Assembly: GCA_032158295.1 (NCBI GenBank)
Contig: CM063252.1
Location: forward strand, 12,451,337 to 12,515,336
Source: Pycnopodia helianthoides
Lineage: Eukaryota > Echinodermata > Asteroidea > Forcipulatida > Asteriidae
DNA length: 64,000 bases
Direction: 5' to 3'
Shown here: one piece after another, positions 38,056 through 49,721 of the stretch
Layout: each line of letters opens with the position of its first letter
How positions within the stretch are numbered: position 1 is the stretch's first letter
Position numbers and translations under genes: made by a program
The notes under the pieces: model-generated
What the model saw: the letters and a program-made list of their open reading frames with translations, nothing else
The model's database searches: none
What the model was told of the DNA's origin: nothing

Positions 38056-39138
38056 GCCCCCGGAAACTCGGATTCCGAGGCAATGGTTTTTAGAGTGTAG
38101 TGTTGACACCAAGTGTTGATTCTCTTGGAATCAATATAACGTACCTCACTACCTCTTGTACCTCATACCAAACTACCTGTTCTGATGGCATAATATTTAA
38201 CTGTACGAATGGGTAAAATAAGATGTGTCTTTTTCTGTTAAACATCGGCATTCTCAAACTCTGTAGGGATCCTACCTAAAAATGCACCTCAAAAAAATAA
38301 AATAAAATAAAACCCAAAAACGGGAATCTTTGCAAAAGAGAAAAACGCGAACTCTAAAGTTGTACTTTTGTGTGCTAAATGATTATCGCTGCTAACTCAG
38401 ACACCCTTGAATGGATTCCATTTCATAAAGACATGTAATTATTGCGGTTGTCAAAGCAACAGGTGGTTGTGTGGTACACCTCACTGCTTCAGACAGCTCG
38501 CTTTAGATTAACTCTACCCCCCCCCCCGCTGATGCGGTGCTCAATGTAGCACTTAACAGGTAATTGCATTTCACAAAACATTGCAACGAGCTTCAATTAT
38601 TTGATATCTGAGGACCTTGATGCAGTATTAAACATTGGTTATGACGCTATCTTGACTATTAAAGGCAAAGTTCATTCATCCATTCATTCATTCGATCACG
38701 TAGTTTTTTTAGAAAACTTGTCATAAGCCCGTCTAAACTAATTGAATGGTATATGGTTTTTGAGGCATTGCATGGTGAGGTATCAAATGTATAATCGGTT
38801 TGCGGTAACACCATGTGTATCTACTTTGCTGTGTAGATTTTGTTCTTTAGAGAACTTGTCTTGCTATTTATTCTACAACCTTGGAGTAGATTCGAAATTC
38901 GGGAGACTTCTCAGTTCTGAAAAGAACTGTCTCACTTATTAACTACTACCTGGGTTGAAGGTAGGAAATCGGCTGGGACTAATTGAATGGTGTAACGGGA
39001 CACTGTAATCATGTAATATGTTCAGCAAGTACGACGTAGCCAGGTTGAAATAAACATCAAACGTATTTTTTCTCAACGACAGCGCAGTCCTCTGACGGTT
39101 ACGTTTCTCAGAATTCCTGACACAAGTCATGCTTTTTT
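38056..39138. other. no gene seen
   Basis: A second TTTTTAGAGTGTAG near 38088 suggests another family H end. The rest is anonymous. Confidence 0.5.
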
Positions 39139-39526
39139 TTAAGGCAGTGGACACTATTGGTAATTACTCAAAATAATTATTAGCATAAAACCTTACTTGG
39201 TAACGAGTAATGGGGAGAGGTTGACAGTATAAAACATTGTGAGAAACGGCTCCCTCTGAAGTGACATAGTTTTCGAGAAAGAAGTAATTTTCCACGAATT
39301 TGATTTCGAGACCTCAGAATTAGAATTTGAGGTCTCGAAATCAACCATCTGAAAGCACACAACTTCGTGTGACAAGGTGTGTTTTTTCTTTCATAGTTAT
39401 CTCGCAACTTCGACGACCAATTGTGCTCAAGTTTGTACAGGTTTGTTATTTTATCCATATGTTGAGATACACCAAGTGTGAGAAGACTGGTCTTTGACAA
39501 TTACCAATAGTGTCCAGTGTCTTTAA
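39139..39526 (+). mobile_element. TIR element (family B), copy 2
   Basis: TTAAGGCAGTGGACACTATTG to AGTGTCCAGTGTCTTTAA, with CGAGACCTCA arms around a short centre. Abuts copy 3. Confidence 0.87.
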
Positions 39527-39916
39527 GGCAGTGGATACTTTTGTTAAATACTCAAGAAATACATTACCTTTAAAAACTTACTTGGTAAGGAGCACCACGA
39601 GAGCTGTTGATAGTTTAAAACATTGTGAGAAACGACTCCCTCTGAAGTAATGCAGTTTGTTTAGAAAGGGGTAATAATATCTCACTAAAATGTTTGATTC
39701 TGAGAAAGGCATCAGGCATGAAGCCTTTCTCAGGCATTTGAAAGCACACAATTCTATGCAACAAGTATACTTTTTACTTTCATTATTTTATTTGCAAATT
39801 CGACGACCAATTAGTGAGCCCAAACTTTCACAGGTTTTTTATTTGATGCATTTGTTGGGATACACCAAGTGGGGATACTATAGTCTTGGACAATTTCCAA
39901 AAGTATATCCTGCCTT
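39523..39916 (+). mobile_element. TIR element (family B), copy 3, variant
   Basis: It starts TTAAGGCAGTGGATACTTTT directly at the end of copy 2. The centre has GAGAAAGGCATCAGGCATGA instead of the CGAGACCTC palindrome, so it is a distinct subfamily shared with 46401-46772. Confidence 0.82.
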
Positions 39917-41065
39917 GGGTTCGTATACATCTCACACCATATCTAGATCGAAGCCCATGGCTACAACATTATCCGCGCTTATCAGGCACACTTAAACCAA
40001 CCCACAAACGTTCTCAACTCCACGAGGAGCATATCACCCCAGGCAGCTTAAGGGAATAATCCAACTTAATGCCGTCTCAGCCCTCGCTGGCTCCAACTTT
40101 ATGCATCTCGGTTAAGAGAAACAAGTTATGGTCAAGGACACGGGGTGTCATGACCGGATTATACCGAATGCACGCTCCGACGCCTCGGCCCCCTGAAGTT
40201 GAGACCGATGCGCTCGACCGCTCGGCCACAATTACACGCCAACACTTGAACCCTAAAATGATTTGTCCTGGTAAATAATGATAACCATAAGGTCACTCTA
40301 TAACAACGATTAAGATAACACTGAATTCATTTTTCTCTGATCATGTTTATGATTTGATATTAAACCGGGATACTTATGAAGGAATATCCCCTAGAAAAAA
40401 CCGTCACAGTGTTTTCGCAAAGTGAACCAGTCGCATAATATTGATAGACAACGATGTGTTTTCGTTGCGTGTTCAACAGGTTCTCCAAAATCAATTGAGG
40501 TTATGTGATGCATTCATTTTCCTTTAGATAGAGTTCTAAGAGAAGGAAACGAAAAACAAAAAAGGAAAACAATTACAAGTCTCAAACCTCAAGTTAGAAT
40601 GGTATAAAAAGTCATTTTCTTTGTTATTCTTTCAGAGTGGAAATTTGAAACATAACGTCATCGGATATCAACAAATGGAACTTTACATTCAAAATACAAT
40701 TTTTTTGCGTCAGTCAAAAGGTCAAATTCAATGCCTTTTTGATTGAATATCATCGAAGTTCACGATTGAACTAAAATATTTCCTGTATAAAAGTGTACAG
40801 ACCCATATTATTGAAATGTGACGTCATTGGATGTTTTTGGCTGTTGCAAAAAATTCGCACAGGAATGGTATCAAACACAGTGGCATTTTACACCGTTTTA
40901 AAGTGAGGTTAGAGAGTTGTAACCCACCCCCCCACACTTTCATGAGGACTCTATGATTGGAAAATGAGTGCATCAGTCACAAAACTGAATTCGACCCTAA
41001 GAGCCCCAATTTTGTAATCAGACCACAGTGTGATTTTCTTCACCGGTGTGTCCACATGGGCCAAG
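39917..41065. other. no gene seen; tRNA-like remnant on minus strand
   Basis: At 40190-40240 the minus strand reads ATTGTGGCCGAGCGGTCGAG, a SINE head remnant. The rest is anonymous AT-rich sequence. Confidence 0.5.
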
Positions 41066-41143
41066 TCACAGTTTGACGCTTTCCACATAGTCTACCGTAT
41101 CAGTGGAACGTTCAGAATTTGGATCAGATAAGTATTCCAGCGC

Positions 41144-41850
41144 ATGCTCATGGATCCCCGTTCCGCTAGCACTGCCGGAACGTTCCCTTGGAACGTTCGA
41201 AGTACTAATCGCGTATATAACCTTGTAGGATTGCTCCTGCACTTCGGCACAAGGTCCATTGGTCCAGTGGAATGTTCTGGCGGTCCGATGGATTGCGGGC
41301 GTGTGCGGGAACGTGCGGAACGTTCTTTTGCGCCAAGAACGTTCCCAACATTTGAGATGCGTTCTGACAATGATGGACATCACACTGCGGTGACAGTAAT
41401 ACATGCAGTGATCACATGTATCCATTGCGGTGTCTTATAGCTGGATTGCGGCGTGTGCGGGAACGTTCCTTTGCGCCTAGAACGTTCCAAACATTTAAAA
41501 TGCGTCCTGACAATGATGGACACACACTGCGGTGGCAGTAGCTATTGCGGTGTCTTATAGCTGGATTGCGGGCGTGTGCGGGAACGTTCCTTTGCGCTTG
41601 GAACGTTCCAAACATTTGGATGCGTCCTGACAATGATGGACACACACTGGGTGACAGTAATACATGCAGAGATCACAGGTAGCTATTGTGGTGTCTTATA
41701 GCTGGATTGCGGGCGTGTGCGGGAACGTTCCTTTGCGCTTGGAACGTCCCAAACATTTGAGATGCGTCCTGACAATGATGGACACACACTGCGGTGACAG
41801 TAATACATGCGGAGATCACAGGTAGCTATTGTGGTGTCTATCTGCCTTAC
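41144..41850. repeat. 120-152 bp tandem array with GGAACGTTCC palindromes
   Basis: Four units start GCTGGATTGCGGGCGTGTGC-like at about 41288, 41440, 41560 and 41701. Each has a pair GGGAACGTTCC and GGAACGTTCC around TTTGCGC, then AATGATGGACACACACTGCG. A relative of the palindrome lies at 41172-41200 in reverse. Spacing varies by internal deletions. Confidence 0.82.
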
Positions 41851-43353
41851 ACCTTCGTAGACTTGGTTTGAATTCCCGCCTCAGACCTCTCTGCCGATTA
41901 GGTTTTCAGTCCCTACCCGATTGCATAGGCTTCGCCCATTTGGCGTTTGCTACCCACATCTAAAACCGAACTTGGTATCCATTGTCTTGGATCTATATTA
42001 ATGCACTAAAGAGTGCAGAAGGAATGATCATCGTCATATTTATTTGATTTTTTTTCTAAGGGGTTGACATCTATAGAAAAATCAACTCTACCAAACCGTC
42101 TCTGGAAGGGAAAAAGTCTGTATTCCCCTTTCCACTCCCCATTATACATCGACATAAGCATCACTTTCTCACCTGAATACTGGGAACACGACAGAGCCAG
42201 CCACAGCCGACGAGCCGAGAGATTGTATACCTTGATTAATGAACTCCCTATTCCATTCATACTTAATGCGTGTAAATTGAGCCTTCAGGCTTATCCCATT
42301 ACTTATCATTGTAATCCCTATGGGGGAACCATGGATGACTCTCCTGGATAGAATGAACGTCATCAGTCATTAAGACTCAGGGTCGTTGATGGAATACGGT
42401 GTACTTTTGGTCAACGCCAGGCTGTTGTGATGACTTTCTCAAATGTTGATAACTGTTATAACACTATTAAGTTCATTGACATTATTATTATTTATAATTA
42501 ATTTTTAATAATTGTTTTTTAATTTCCGCTAACGCTTTAAGTTATGTGGTAAACACTGTGAACACGGAGTAAAGCCATAACCATCCGGATATGAATATTA
42601 TATCAATATTCAAAAAAAAAAAATTCGAATGAGCTATTTTGAGCCATACCGTAGTACAGCCTTGATTCTGTAATCCCGTGTTTCTCGAGACCTATAGGGA
42701 AAAACCAAGCGTCGCCTACGGTGGGATTCGAACCTGCTACAATCCACATTCTACGGCAGTGTTTTTCATTCGCGTAGACCAGCGAGTGTGCCCGATCGAT
42801 GACAGGCTATCCAGTACGAGGCCTGTACTTAGCAGCGGGTACCGCCAAAAAGGTTAACGACGATACCGCCGCTATGTCAGTTATTTTAAATGTTGGGACG
42901 AACAAAGAAAAAATGGATTAGTACCTGCGACCTCTGGGCTGACAGGCCGGTGCTCTACCAACGATAATGGTTAGGTTTTGTTCATTCAGTCGTACTGACA
43001 TCATTTAAACCATGATCATTAAATCGATACTTTTGCACCACCATCGTTTTGTTTTGGAGGGGGTTGAAGTGCTATTAGTTCGGGAGCGCAAACAATTTCG
43101 TGTGCAAAATTGTATTTCAAGAAAACTACGCGTAACAAAATTGATAAGTTTTCTGCCATTCATAAACCACCAAATGAAGGTTTGGGGGCACTCTGTGGCG
43201 ACAAAATGTGAAGCAGTAATGCCACACTCTTTCGTCAGGAACCATTCGATTGCTTACGGCCGTTTGTTACCAATAGAAGAAATTATTTTGTGCGCCTGGA
43301 CGAAGGGCGAAGAGCCAAACATCCTTCTGCCGAGCTCACGACGAGATGGACTC
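41851..43353. other. no gene supported; tRNA-like remnants
   Basis: Minus-strand tRNA-like B boxes lie near 42725 (GGGATTCGAACCTGC in plus reading) and there is an A-box-like end near 42955. The 132-residue frame at 43012-43410 runs into a family A element and is probably not a gene. Confidence 0.45.
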
Positions 43354-43743
43354 TTTAAAGGAACATTACAGAGTTGGTTTTTGCTTACAAAACAGTTGCT
43401 GGCAGTGTAGGTACTTTATGTAATCCACCATATACATAAACTGACAAACCTGTAGAAGTTTGAGATCGATCGGCCATCTGGGTCACGAGAAATAGTGAAA
43501 AACCGATTACACATTTGCATGAAATCATATAGATTCAACAAATGAATAAAACGCTCACTGAGCGATAAACTCCAATCGGAAAATTAGTTTATTCATTTTT
43601 TGTCAAATATGGCATTTAAGACAGAAATATTTCAGGGGATGTTTTTTACTATCATCATCATTAGACCGTGTAAGTTTTATGTAAATCTGTGATCAAAAGT
43701 ATTTTACAAGTTTTTTCTTACCAATTCTGTAATGTTCCCTTAA
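43354..43743 (+). mobile_element. TIR element (family A), copy 2
   Basis: TTAAAGGAACATTACAGAG to TTCTGTAATGTTCCCTTAA. Co-linear with 12002-12397 and closely similar throughout. Confidence 0.88.
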
Positions 43744-44610
43744 GTTCCAAAGGCATCTGCAAGTCTGTTACAATGTTAGAAGACCCGTCGTTTTGTAAAT
43801 ATAGACGCGAAATCTACGAATAACAGCGTTTGTTGCATTAAAGATTTCATTTTTTCTTCTTTCAAAGCTCTTGCTTTCCTTTGTCACTATAAAGGAGAGC
43901 AGGATATCTTGTGATTGCATTTAATAAATAATTCTTCTGAATCCACTGGATTTCATTGATTGCCTTTGTCATTTGAAAAGCCCGCCGGCAGAGAACGGAA
44001 ATAGTCTCGGCCAGGCCGGTAACGTATGCAGCTGATTAGCAATCATACAGAGGGGAAAAAGCTACCTCCGACTAGAAATTGATATCTCATCAAAGGTTGA
44101 CCCTTTCAATTCCTCCCCCAAAATAGAAGCTCTGTGGTTTTTTTGTTTTATACCTTCATGGTTGAAGACGCCCGTACGTGTTGTACCGACATGTTCACGT
44201 GGGATAAAAGCCGTTGCGCCGTGGATGGAGGCGCGGCCCGCTCCTCAGTGAGATCGTGAATACGGGATTCGCACGCGCGGGCACATGCAAGCCAGAGGCC
44301 TGTTGCAACAATATACCCGCCCCGCTGAGCTAAGGGGGACCGCGGTGAATGTCATGAGCTGCATTGAGCCAAATCCCCCCGGAGCAGCGAATATAGGGAG
44401 GGTATATCCCCTCTATTAATCGAATGGACCAATAATTAGCGTGGGATTGGCTTTGGGTTTTCTCTTTCACTCTGAGTATGTATACATAGGGATGTAAACA
44501 CCCGTGGGAGTTTCATATACTGTGCTCTGATCAATGGGATGATTTCCGGTTGCCATGATGATAAATAAACAGATGAGAGTGCAATCCGAAGGGAGGGATG
44601 ATTGCAAAAA
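43744..44610. other. no gene seen
   Basis: GC-richer patch at 44200-44350 with a tRNA-like fragment. No exon recognised. Confidence 0.45.
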
Positions 44611-44720
44611 CATAATCCACTGAAATCTAAAGCTGCCAAACACAATCCACTGAAATCTAAAGCTGCCAAACACAATCCACTGAAATCTAAAGCTGCCAAA
44701 ATATAATCCCTGAAAATCTA
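44611..44720. repeat. 30-bp tandem repeat, 3.7 copies
   Basis: CAATCCACTGAAATCTAAAG plus CTGCCAAACA, three near-identical units and a decayed fourth. Because 30 is a multiple of 3 it creates repeated-peptide frames on the minus strand, which are not evidence of a gene. Confidence 0.9.
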
Positions 44721-44734
44721 GCAAGTGATATTTT

Positions 44735-45530
44735 GGGGGACAGTTTGTCTAAGATCAAGTTCTTTCGTGATCAAGTTCTGTTTTTTATTGAGTTCTATTC
44801 GTGATCAAGCTCTATTCTTCATCTAGTTCGTGACCAAGTTCTGTCTGAGAATTCTTCGTGATCAAGTTCTTTCTTGATCAAGTTCTATTATGACCAATTC
44901 TGTTCGAGTTCTATTCTTGATCAAATTCTATTCTTGATCAAGTTCTATTCTTGATCAAGTTCTATTCGTGACCAAGTTCTATTCTTGATCAAGTTCTATT
45001 CGTGACCAAGTTCTGTTCTTGATCAAGTTCTATTCGTGATCAAGTTCTGTTCGTGATCAAGCTTTATTAGTGATCAAGTTCTTTCGTGACCAAGTTCTTT
45101 CTTGATCAAGTTCTATTCGTGATCAAGTTCTGTTCGTGATCAAGCTTTTATTAGTGATCAAGTTTAATCTTGATCAAGTTCTATCTTGATCAAGTTCTAA
45201 TTCGTGATCAAGTTCTATCTTGATCAAGTTCATTTATGATACAAGTTCTATGTGACCAAGTTCTAATCTTGATCAAGTTCTATTTCTTTGATCAAGTTCT
45301 ACCTTGATCAAGTTCTATTCTTGATCAAGTTCTATTCTTGATCAAGTTTTTATTCGTGATCAAGCTCTATTCTAATCAAGTTCTATCTTGACAAGTTCTA
45401 TTAGTGATCAAGTTCTATTCTTGATCAAGTTCTAGTCTTGATCAAGTTCTATTTGTGATCAAGCTCTATTCTTGATCAAGTTCTAGTCTTGATCAAGTTC
45501 TATTCGTGATCATGTTTTTATTCGTCACAT
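44735..45530. repeat. 17-bp tandem array, about 45 units, TGATCA-rich
   Basis: Consensus TTGATCAAGTTCTATTC, with G/C alternation just before GATCA (CTTGATCAAG or CGTGATCAAG) and many one-base deletions. Ends abruptly at 45530. Confidence 0.92.
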
Positions 45531-45712
45531 TATGTTAACGTAATTTTTGACTCTCACCTGTCAACGTTGGGTTAGGACGGTCCGCTTATCACACCGTAGC
45601 CATCTTCGTCAGGTACCCTGTACACGCAATGATAACAAGAATTATAATGCCATTATTAAAATTGACCATACTGTGTGTTTTTTTCTTCATGCGTCAGTTT
45701 GGATTACAAGGT

Positions 45713-46040
45713 GGCATGTCGTGGCCGAGCGGTCAAACGCACCGGTCTCAAACACTCTGTGTTGATGATCAGCAGAGTGTGGGTTCGAGTCCCGGTCTTG
45801 TCACTTGTGTCCCCTAAGCAAGGCAGTTGAACCATTATTGCTTCGTCCTTCGGATGGGACGTAAAGCCGTTGGTCCCGTGTGTCGTGTAATGCACGTAAA
45901 AGAACCCAGTACACTAATCGTGGAAAACATTAGAGTCAACCCGGTGTTTTCTTGTTAAGGTTGGCTGCAGATTGCGCCACATCACCTTGCAAATTACATG
46001 GTTCTACATAAACAAATGGGTCTTTTATTTTGCGCACAAC
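45713..46040 (+). mobile_element. tRNA-derived SINE
   Basis: GTCGTGGCCGAGCGGTCAAA, GATGATCAGCAGAGTGTGGG, TTCGAGTCCCGGTC, CTTCGGATGGGACGTAAAGC in order. Nearly full length. Confidence 0.88.
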
Positions 46041-46400
46041 TCTACATAACCTTAGAGGTTTTGAGACGCCCTCGGGTGTAAAAAGAAAAAAAGAGCTTAG
46101 TTATTATTACAATTAGTTAGCGGATGGGAAACACATTTGGCTTCAGTCTTTATAGAAAAAAGAATCACACTATGTAAAACCTCTTCTACACTACAATCCC
46201 AAAGCCAAACACTCTTTATAAAAAATAGCATCAATATGAAAACAAATAAAACTGAATCATGCTAATAGTGAAACGCATTTATTTAGCAAAAAGAAAGGAC
46301 ATACTTGGCCAAGTTTTTCGGGGTTGTCAGACCACACCCAACGTGATAGGACCTACTATAAAACAAACTTTAATTGTATTGCTTTAGACGTAAATCGAGC

Positions 46401-46772
46401 TTAAAGGCAGTGGACACTTTTGGTAATTACTCAAGAGATACATTACCATAAAAACTTACTTGGTAAGGAGCACCCGAGAGCTGCTGATAGTATACACAAA
46501 ATGGGAAACGACTCCCTCTGAAGTAATGTGTTTTTTTGAGAAAAAAGGTAATTTCTCACTAAAAATATTTGAATAATAGAAAGGCTTCAGACATGAAGCC
46601 TTTCTCAGGCATTTGAAAGCACACAATTCTTTGCAACAAGGTTGTTTTTTCTTTCATTATTTTCTTGCAACTCCGATGACCAATTGAGCCCAAATGTTCA
46701 CAGGTTTGTTATTTTGATGCATATGTTGGGATTCACCAAGTGGGGATACTAGTCTTTGACAAAAGTATATCC
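46401..46772 (+). mobile_element. TIR element (family B variant), copy 4
   Basis: TTAAAGGCAGTGGACACTTTTG start, AGAAAGGCTTCAGACATGAA centre, and a right end decayed after GTCTTTGACAAAAGTATATC. Same subfamily as 39523-39916. Confidence 0.82.
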
Positions 46773-47404
46773 GCCGACATTTTCCCCGCTCGCTGTGCCG
46801 ACCACCTCTACCGCAGCCCTCTGTCCCGCCCCGTAGAGATCCTATAGCAAAATGCCGAGGGACACGCTAAAGGGCCGTAAGTATAACAAGCCGTAAACCC
46901 GTTTTGTCCGCGTGCCAGCCCACCCCCCGTGCTCCCAGACGCCAAGTAGAAAATCTACAACGACACATGAGGGCTTAACCTTCTTCGGACACGATCAAAA
47001 TGATTGTACTTTAAAAAAAATGTTTACCCGCAAAGTTGGTATTATTATAGAACGACCCAACAGTCACTCTGTCTTGTCCGATTCCGAATTACAATCCATC
47101 AAACTGTGCCTTCATCACGACCCAACACGCCGTGTCAAAATGATGGATAGGGCACCAACTCACCGGGAAAAAGATGGTTTAGCCAGCAATCCCCGTGACT
47201 TGACGGCTCAAGATAACAAGCCTGTCACTTCTAGAAAAGTTGCTTCACCCTCCAAGTTTCCCACCCAGAAGAACATTGATAGATCGCCTATATGGGAATT
47301 CTGTTAATGGAGGCCATCCATGTTGATGAAGCCTCGGTCTTATAGATTGATTTCGATTCTCTAGTGTATAAAATGCAGTCATCAAAAAATGATGTAAGTG
47401 ACTA
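46773..47404. other. single-copy segment between two opposed family B elements
   Basis: Contains a 131-codon plus-strand frame (46912-47307) with no recognised domain, signal peptide or splice support. Flanked by element copies in opposite orientation. Confidence 0.4.
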
Positions 47405-47769
47405 GTAAAGGCAGGGTATACTTTTTGGGAACTGTCAAAGACCATGAGTGTCCTCACTTGGTGTATCCCAACATATGCATCAAATAACAAACCTGTGAAA
47501 AATTTAGCTCCATAGGTCATGAAAGCTGCAAGAAAATAATTGGAAAAACACCCTTGTCACATAGAATTATGTGCTTTCAGATGCCTGAGGCTGAAGCCTT
47601 TCCTCGGACATTTGGGGTGAAAAATCACTTCTTTCTGTTAAACTACAGTACTTCCAAGGGGGTCGTTTCCAACAATGTTCTATAATATCAACAGATCTCC
47701 AGTTCTCTTAAGTTGATTTCAATGGTGATTAACTTGTGGAGTAATTACCAAAGGTACACCCTGCCTTTA
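47405..47769 (-). mobile_element. TIR element (family B), copy 5, minus strand
   Basis: AAAGGCAGGGTATACTTTTT start, TCACTTGGTGTATCCCAACA, GATGCCTGAGGCTGAAGCCT, and ACACCCTGCCTTTAGA end. Diverged. Confidence 0.8.
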
Positions 47770-49721
47770 GACAGGAATAGAAACGAATCGAGTGCAAAGA
47801 TGCACGTAGGTCTCCTTCAAAATGTTGCTAACTTAGGAATAAGATGGATAGTTAGTAAAACATATTATTATAAGTCAATATTGTGCACTGACCGTGTGCG
47901 GAGCGTGACGCATTGACACTCACAAAAAGCAGAGTGCAATATAAAAACTGGGAGTAGGTTATCGTCTGATATCACACTCCGGTTCGAGCATCTGATTGGA
48001 GGATTAGCGCGTACTGGAAGATAAATACACATATTGAATGCATTGTGTGTGAGCTGTCACAGAATACAACATAGTGGTGAAATCTGGACTAATCCATTTC
48101 ACGAGGCAAATCCGAGTAAAATGGGAAAGACAGTTTTCACCTATACTCGGAGTGCAGTAATTATGTTCGAAGACATTGAACGAACAAAATGCATTCGATG
48201 TTATGTTGTTTTATACAACACTCGTGACACGACCTTATTTCGTTAGGACGAACGGGCGGGAACGATTGCTTTGGGAACGACGCTGCGAAGAATTGCATGG
48301 AAAGAGTCAATATAGGACTCCTATATCAAATTAAGGAGTGTCGGAACAGTAAACATGGCAAAATGGGTGTGATAAAGCGCTATATAAGACTGGGTATAAT
48401 TATTATTAACTATAAACGCTGAACTGTTGCCATCTTTTGGACTCTTTCGCGATATAATTTTACTAATTCCAAACTCTTAAAAAAAAAAAAATTAAACTAG
48501 GTGAGATTTTATAACTTTTTAGTGCGGACGTGGTTGTGTATCCGTATAAAAGATATTCGCTGCGAATATGACGTCATGCACAGAGAGCCTGGCTTAGAGA
48601 GCCTATTTTAGAGAGCCTGGCTTAGCGTGAGTGAAACTTTGGCTGTTAAACCTGTTTTTGGCTGGTAACCTGTTTTAGCTAGGCAAGATTTGTGTGTGCT
48701 CAGCAGATTTTGTGTGCTTACAGGTTTTAGGAAAGAGTGCCCCTGGTCTTTCCGAGTGGCTAAGAACGTGTCGTGCGCATTGGAACGCTGAGCTCAGTAA
48801 AATGCGCGATTGCGTTTCATCCACACGTTTAACCTGTCGTGACATGACACCATCAGAAAAAAAAGACACACACGCTAGTATCATCATGCTGCTTTCAACT
48901 GTTTGTTTTATAATTACCATGTTAAATATTTTTGGGATACATAATCTTTTCATCAAATTCTCTGAAACATCAGATAAGAGCCTGGACTGGACAAAACATA
49001 CTCCAACCCATCAAGCCAAAGCCATCTGGCGAAGACATGATCGATTACAGCCAGGTGTGGCTATGAGCCCCAGGCAAAAGAAATAAGTTGATGACCTCTT
49101 TTGGAATTCTTGAAGATTTTTTTAAATCTGTATTATAACAAGTTTGGGATGACGTCTCGTGTGGATGTGTTCACCACAATTTGTGACCATGTGACGTCAC
49201 GCAAATTGATGGATTTTGTTGTTGTTGCTAGTCAAAGGATCAACCCAGGGTATAACTTCTTTTTTACATGCTCTTTGGCTAGGTCTCAGGAGGGAGTGTG
49301 GTATTATTTTAAGGGTAGTAAACAAAAATTGTTTACAAATAGTCAGCTGATAAGTTTCCGATGGTATCATGGAGTTTCCACATTGCAAAAGGCCGCGTCC
49401 ATGCTGACCGTCCACGGCTAAACATTTATAGCCACGGCGTCCCAAGAGCCGTCAAGACGGACACGGCATCAATAGTCTACCTTGTGGCTGTCTCCAGCGA
49501 TTGTCATCCCCGGGGCGTTTCCCCTCTTAATAGCCCATCTGATTAAGAGATTGCTTCCAACACACACAAAAACATCCATCGAATATTCTGCAAACCCTAA
49601 TCCTATTACTCTTAAGAAAGATTACACATACAGATAACTGATACTCCTTATGGATTTTCGGGCCTCGGGTGGTAGAAGTAATAACCATGATTATTCACTA
49701 AACACCAAGTGTACACGAATG
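47770..49721. other. no gene supported; short direct repeats
   Basis: GAGAGCCTGGCTTAG-type repeats lie at 48586-48630. A palindrome around AATATAGGACTCCTATAT at 48310-48328 matches TATAGGAGTCCTATA at 16203-16217. A 130-codon frame at 48694-49086 has one hydrophobic stretch but no other support. Confidence 0.4.

Noticed and set aside
43012..43410. 132-codon plus-strand frame
   Set aside because: Its 3' part is the end of a family A element and its 5' part is unrecognised.
44436..44724. Minus-strand frames with repeated AALDFSGLCL or GSFRFQWIVF
   Set aside because: They come from a 30-bp tandem repeat, a multiple of 3, with no splice or homology support.
44735..45530. CRISPR-like or regulatory spacer array
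   Set aside because: Units are contiguous 17-bp repeats with no spacers.
46912..47307. 131-codon plus-strand frame
   Set aside because: No recognisable domain, no splice signals or promoter, and it lies between transposon copies; length alone is not enough.
48694..49086. 130-codon plus-strand frame with a hydrophobic stretch
   Set aside because: No family resemblance and no exon boundaries; the upstream sequence is short direct repeats.
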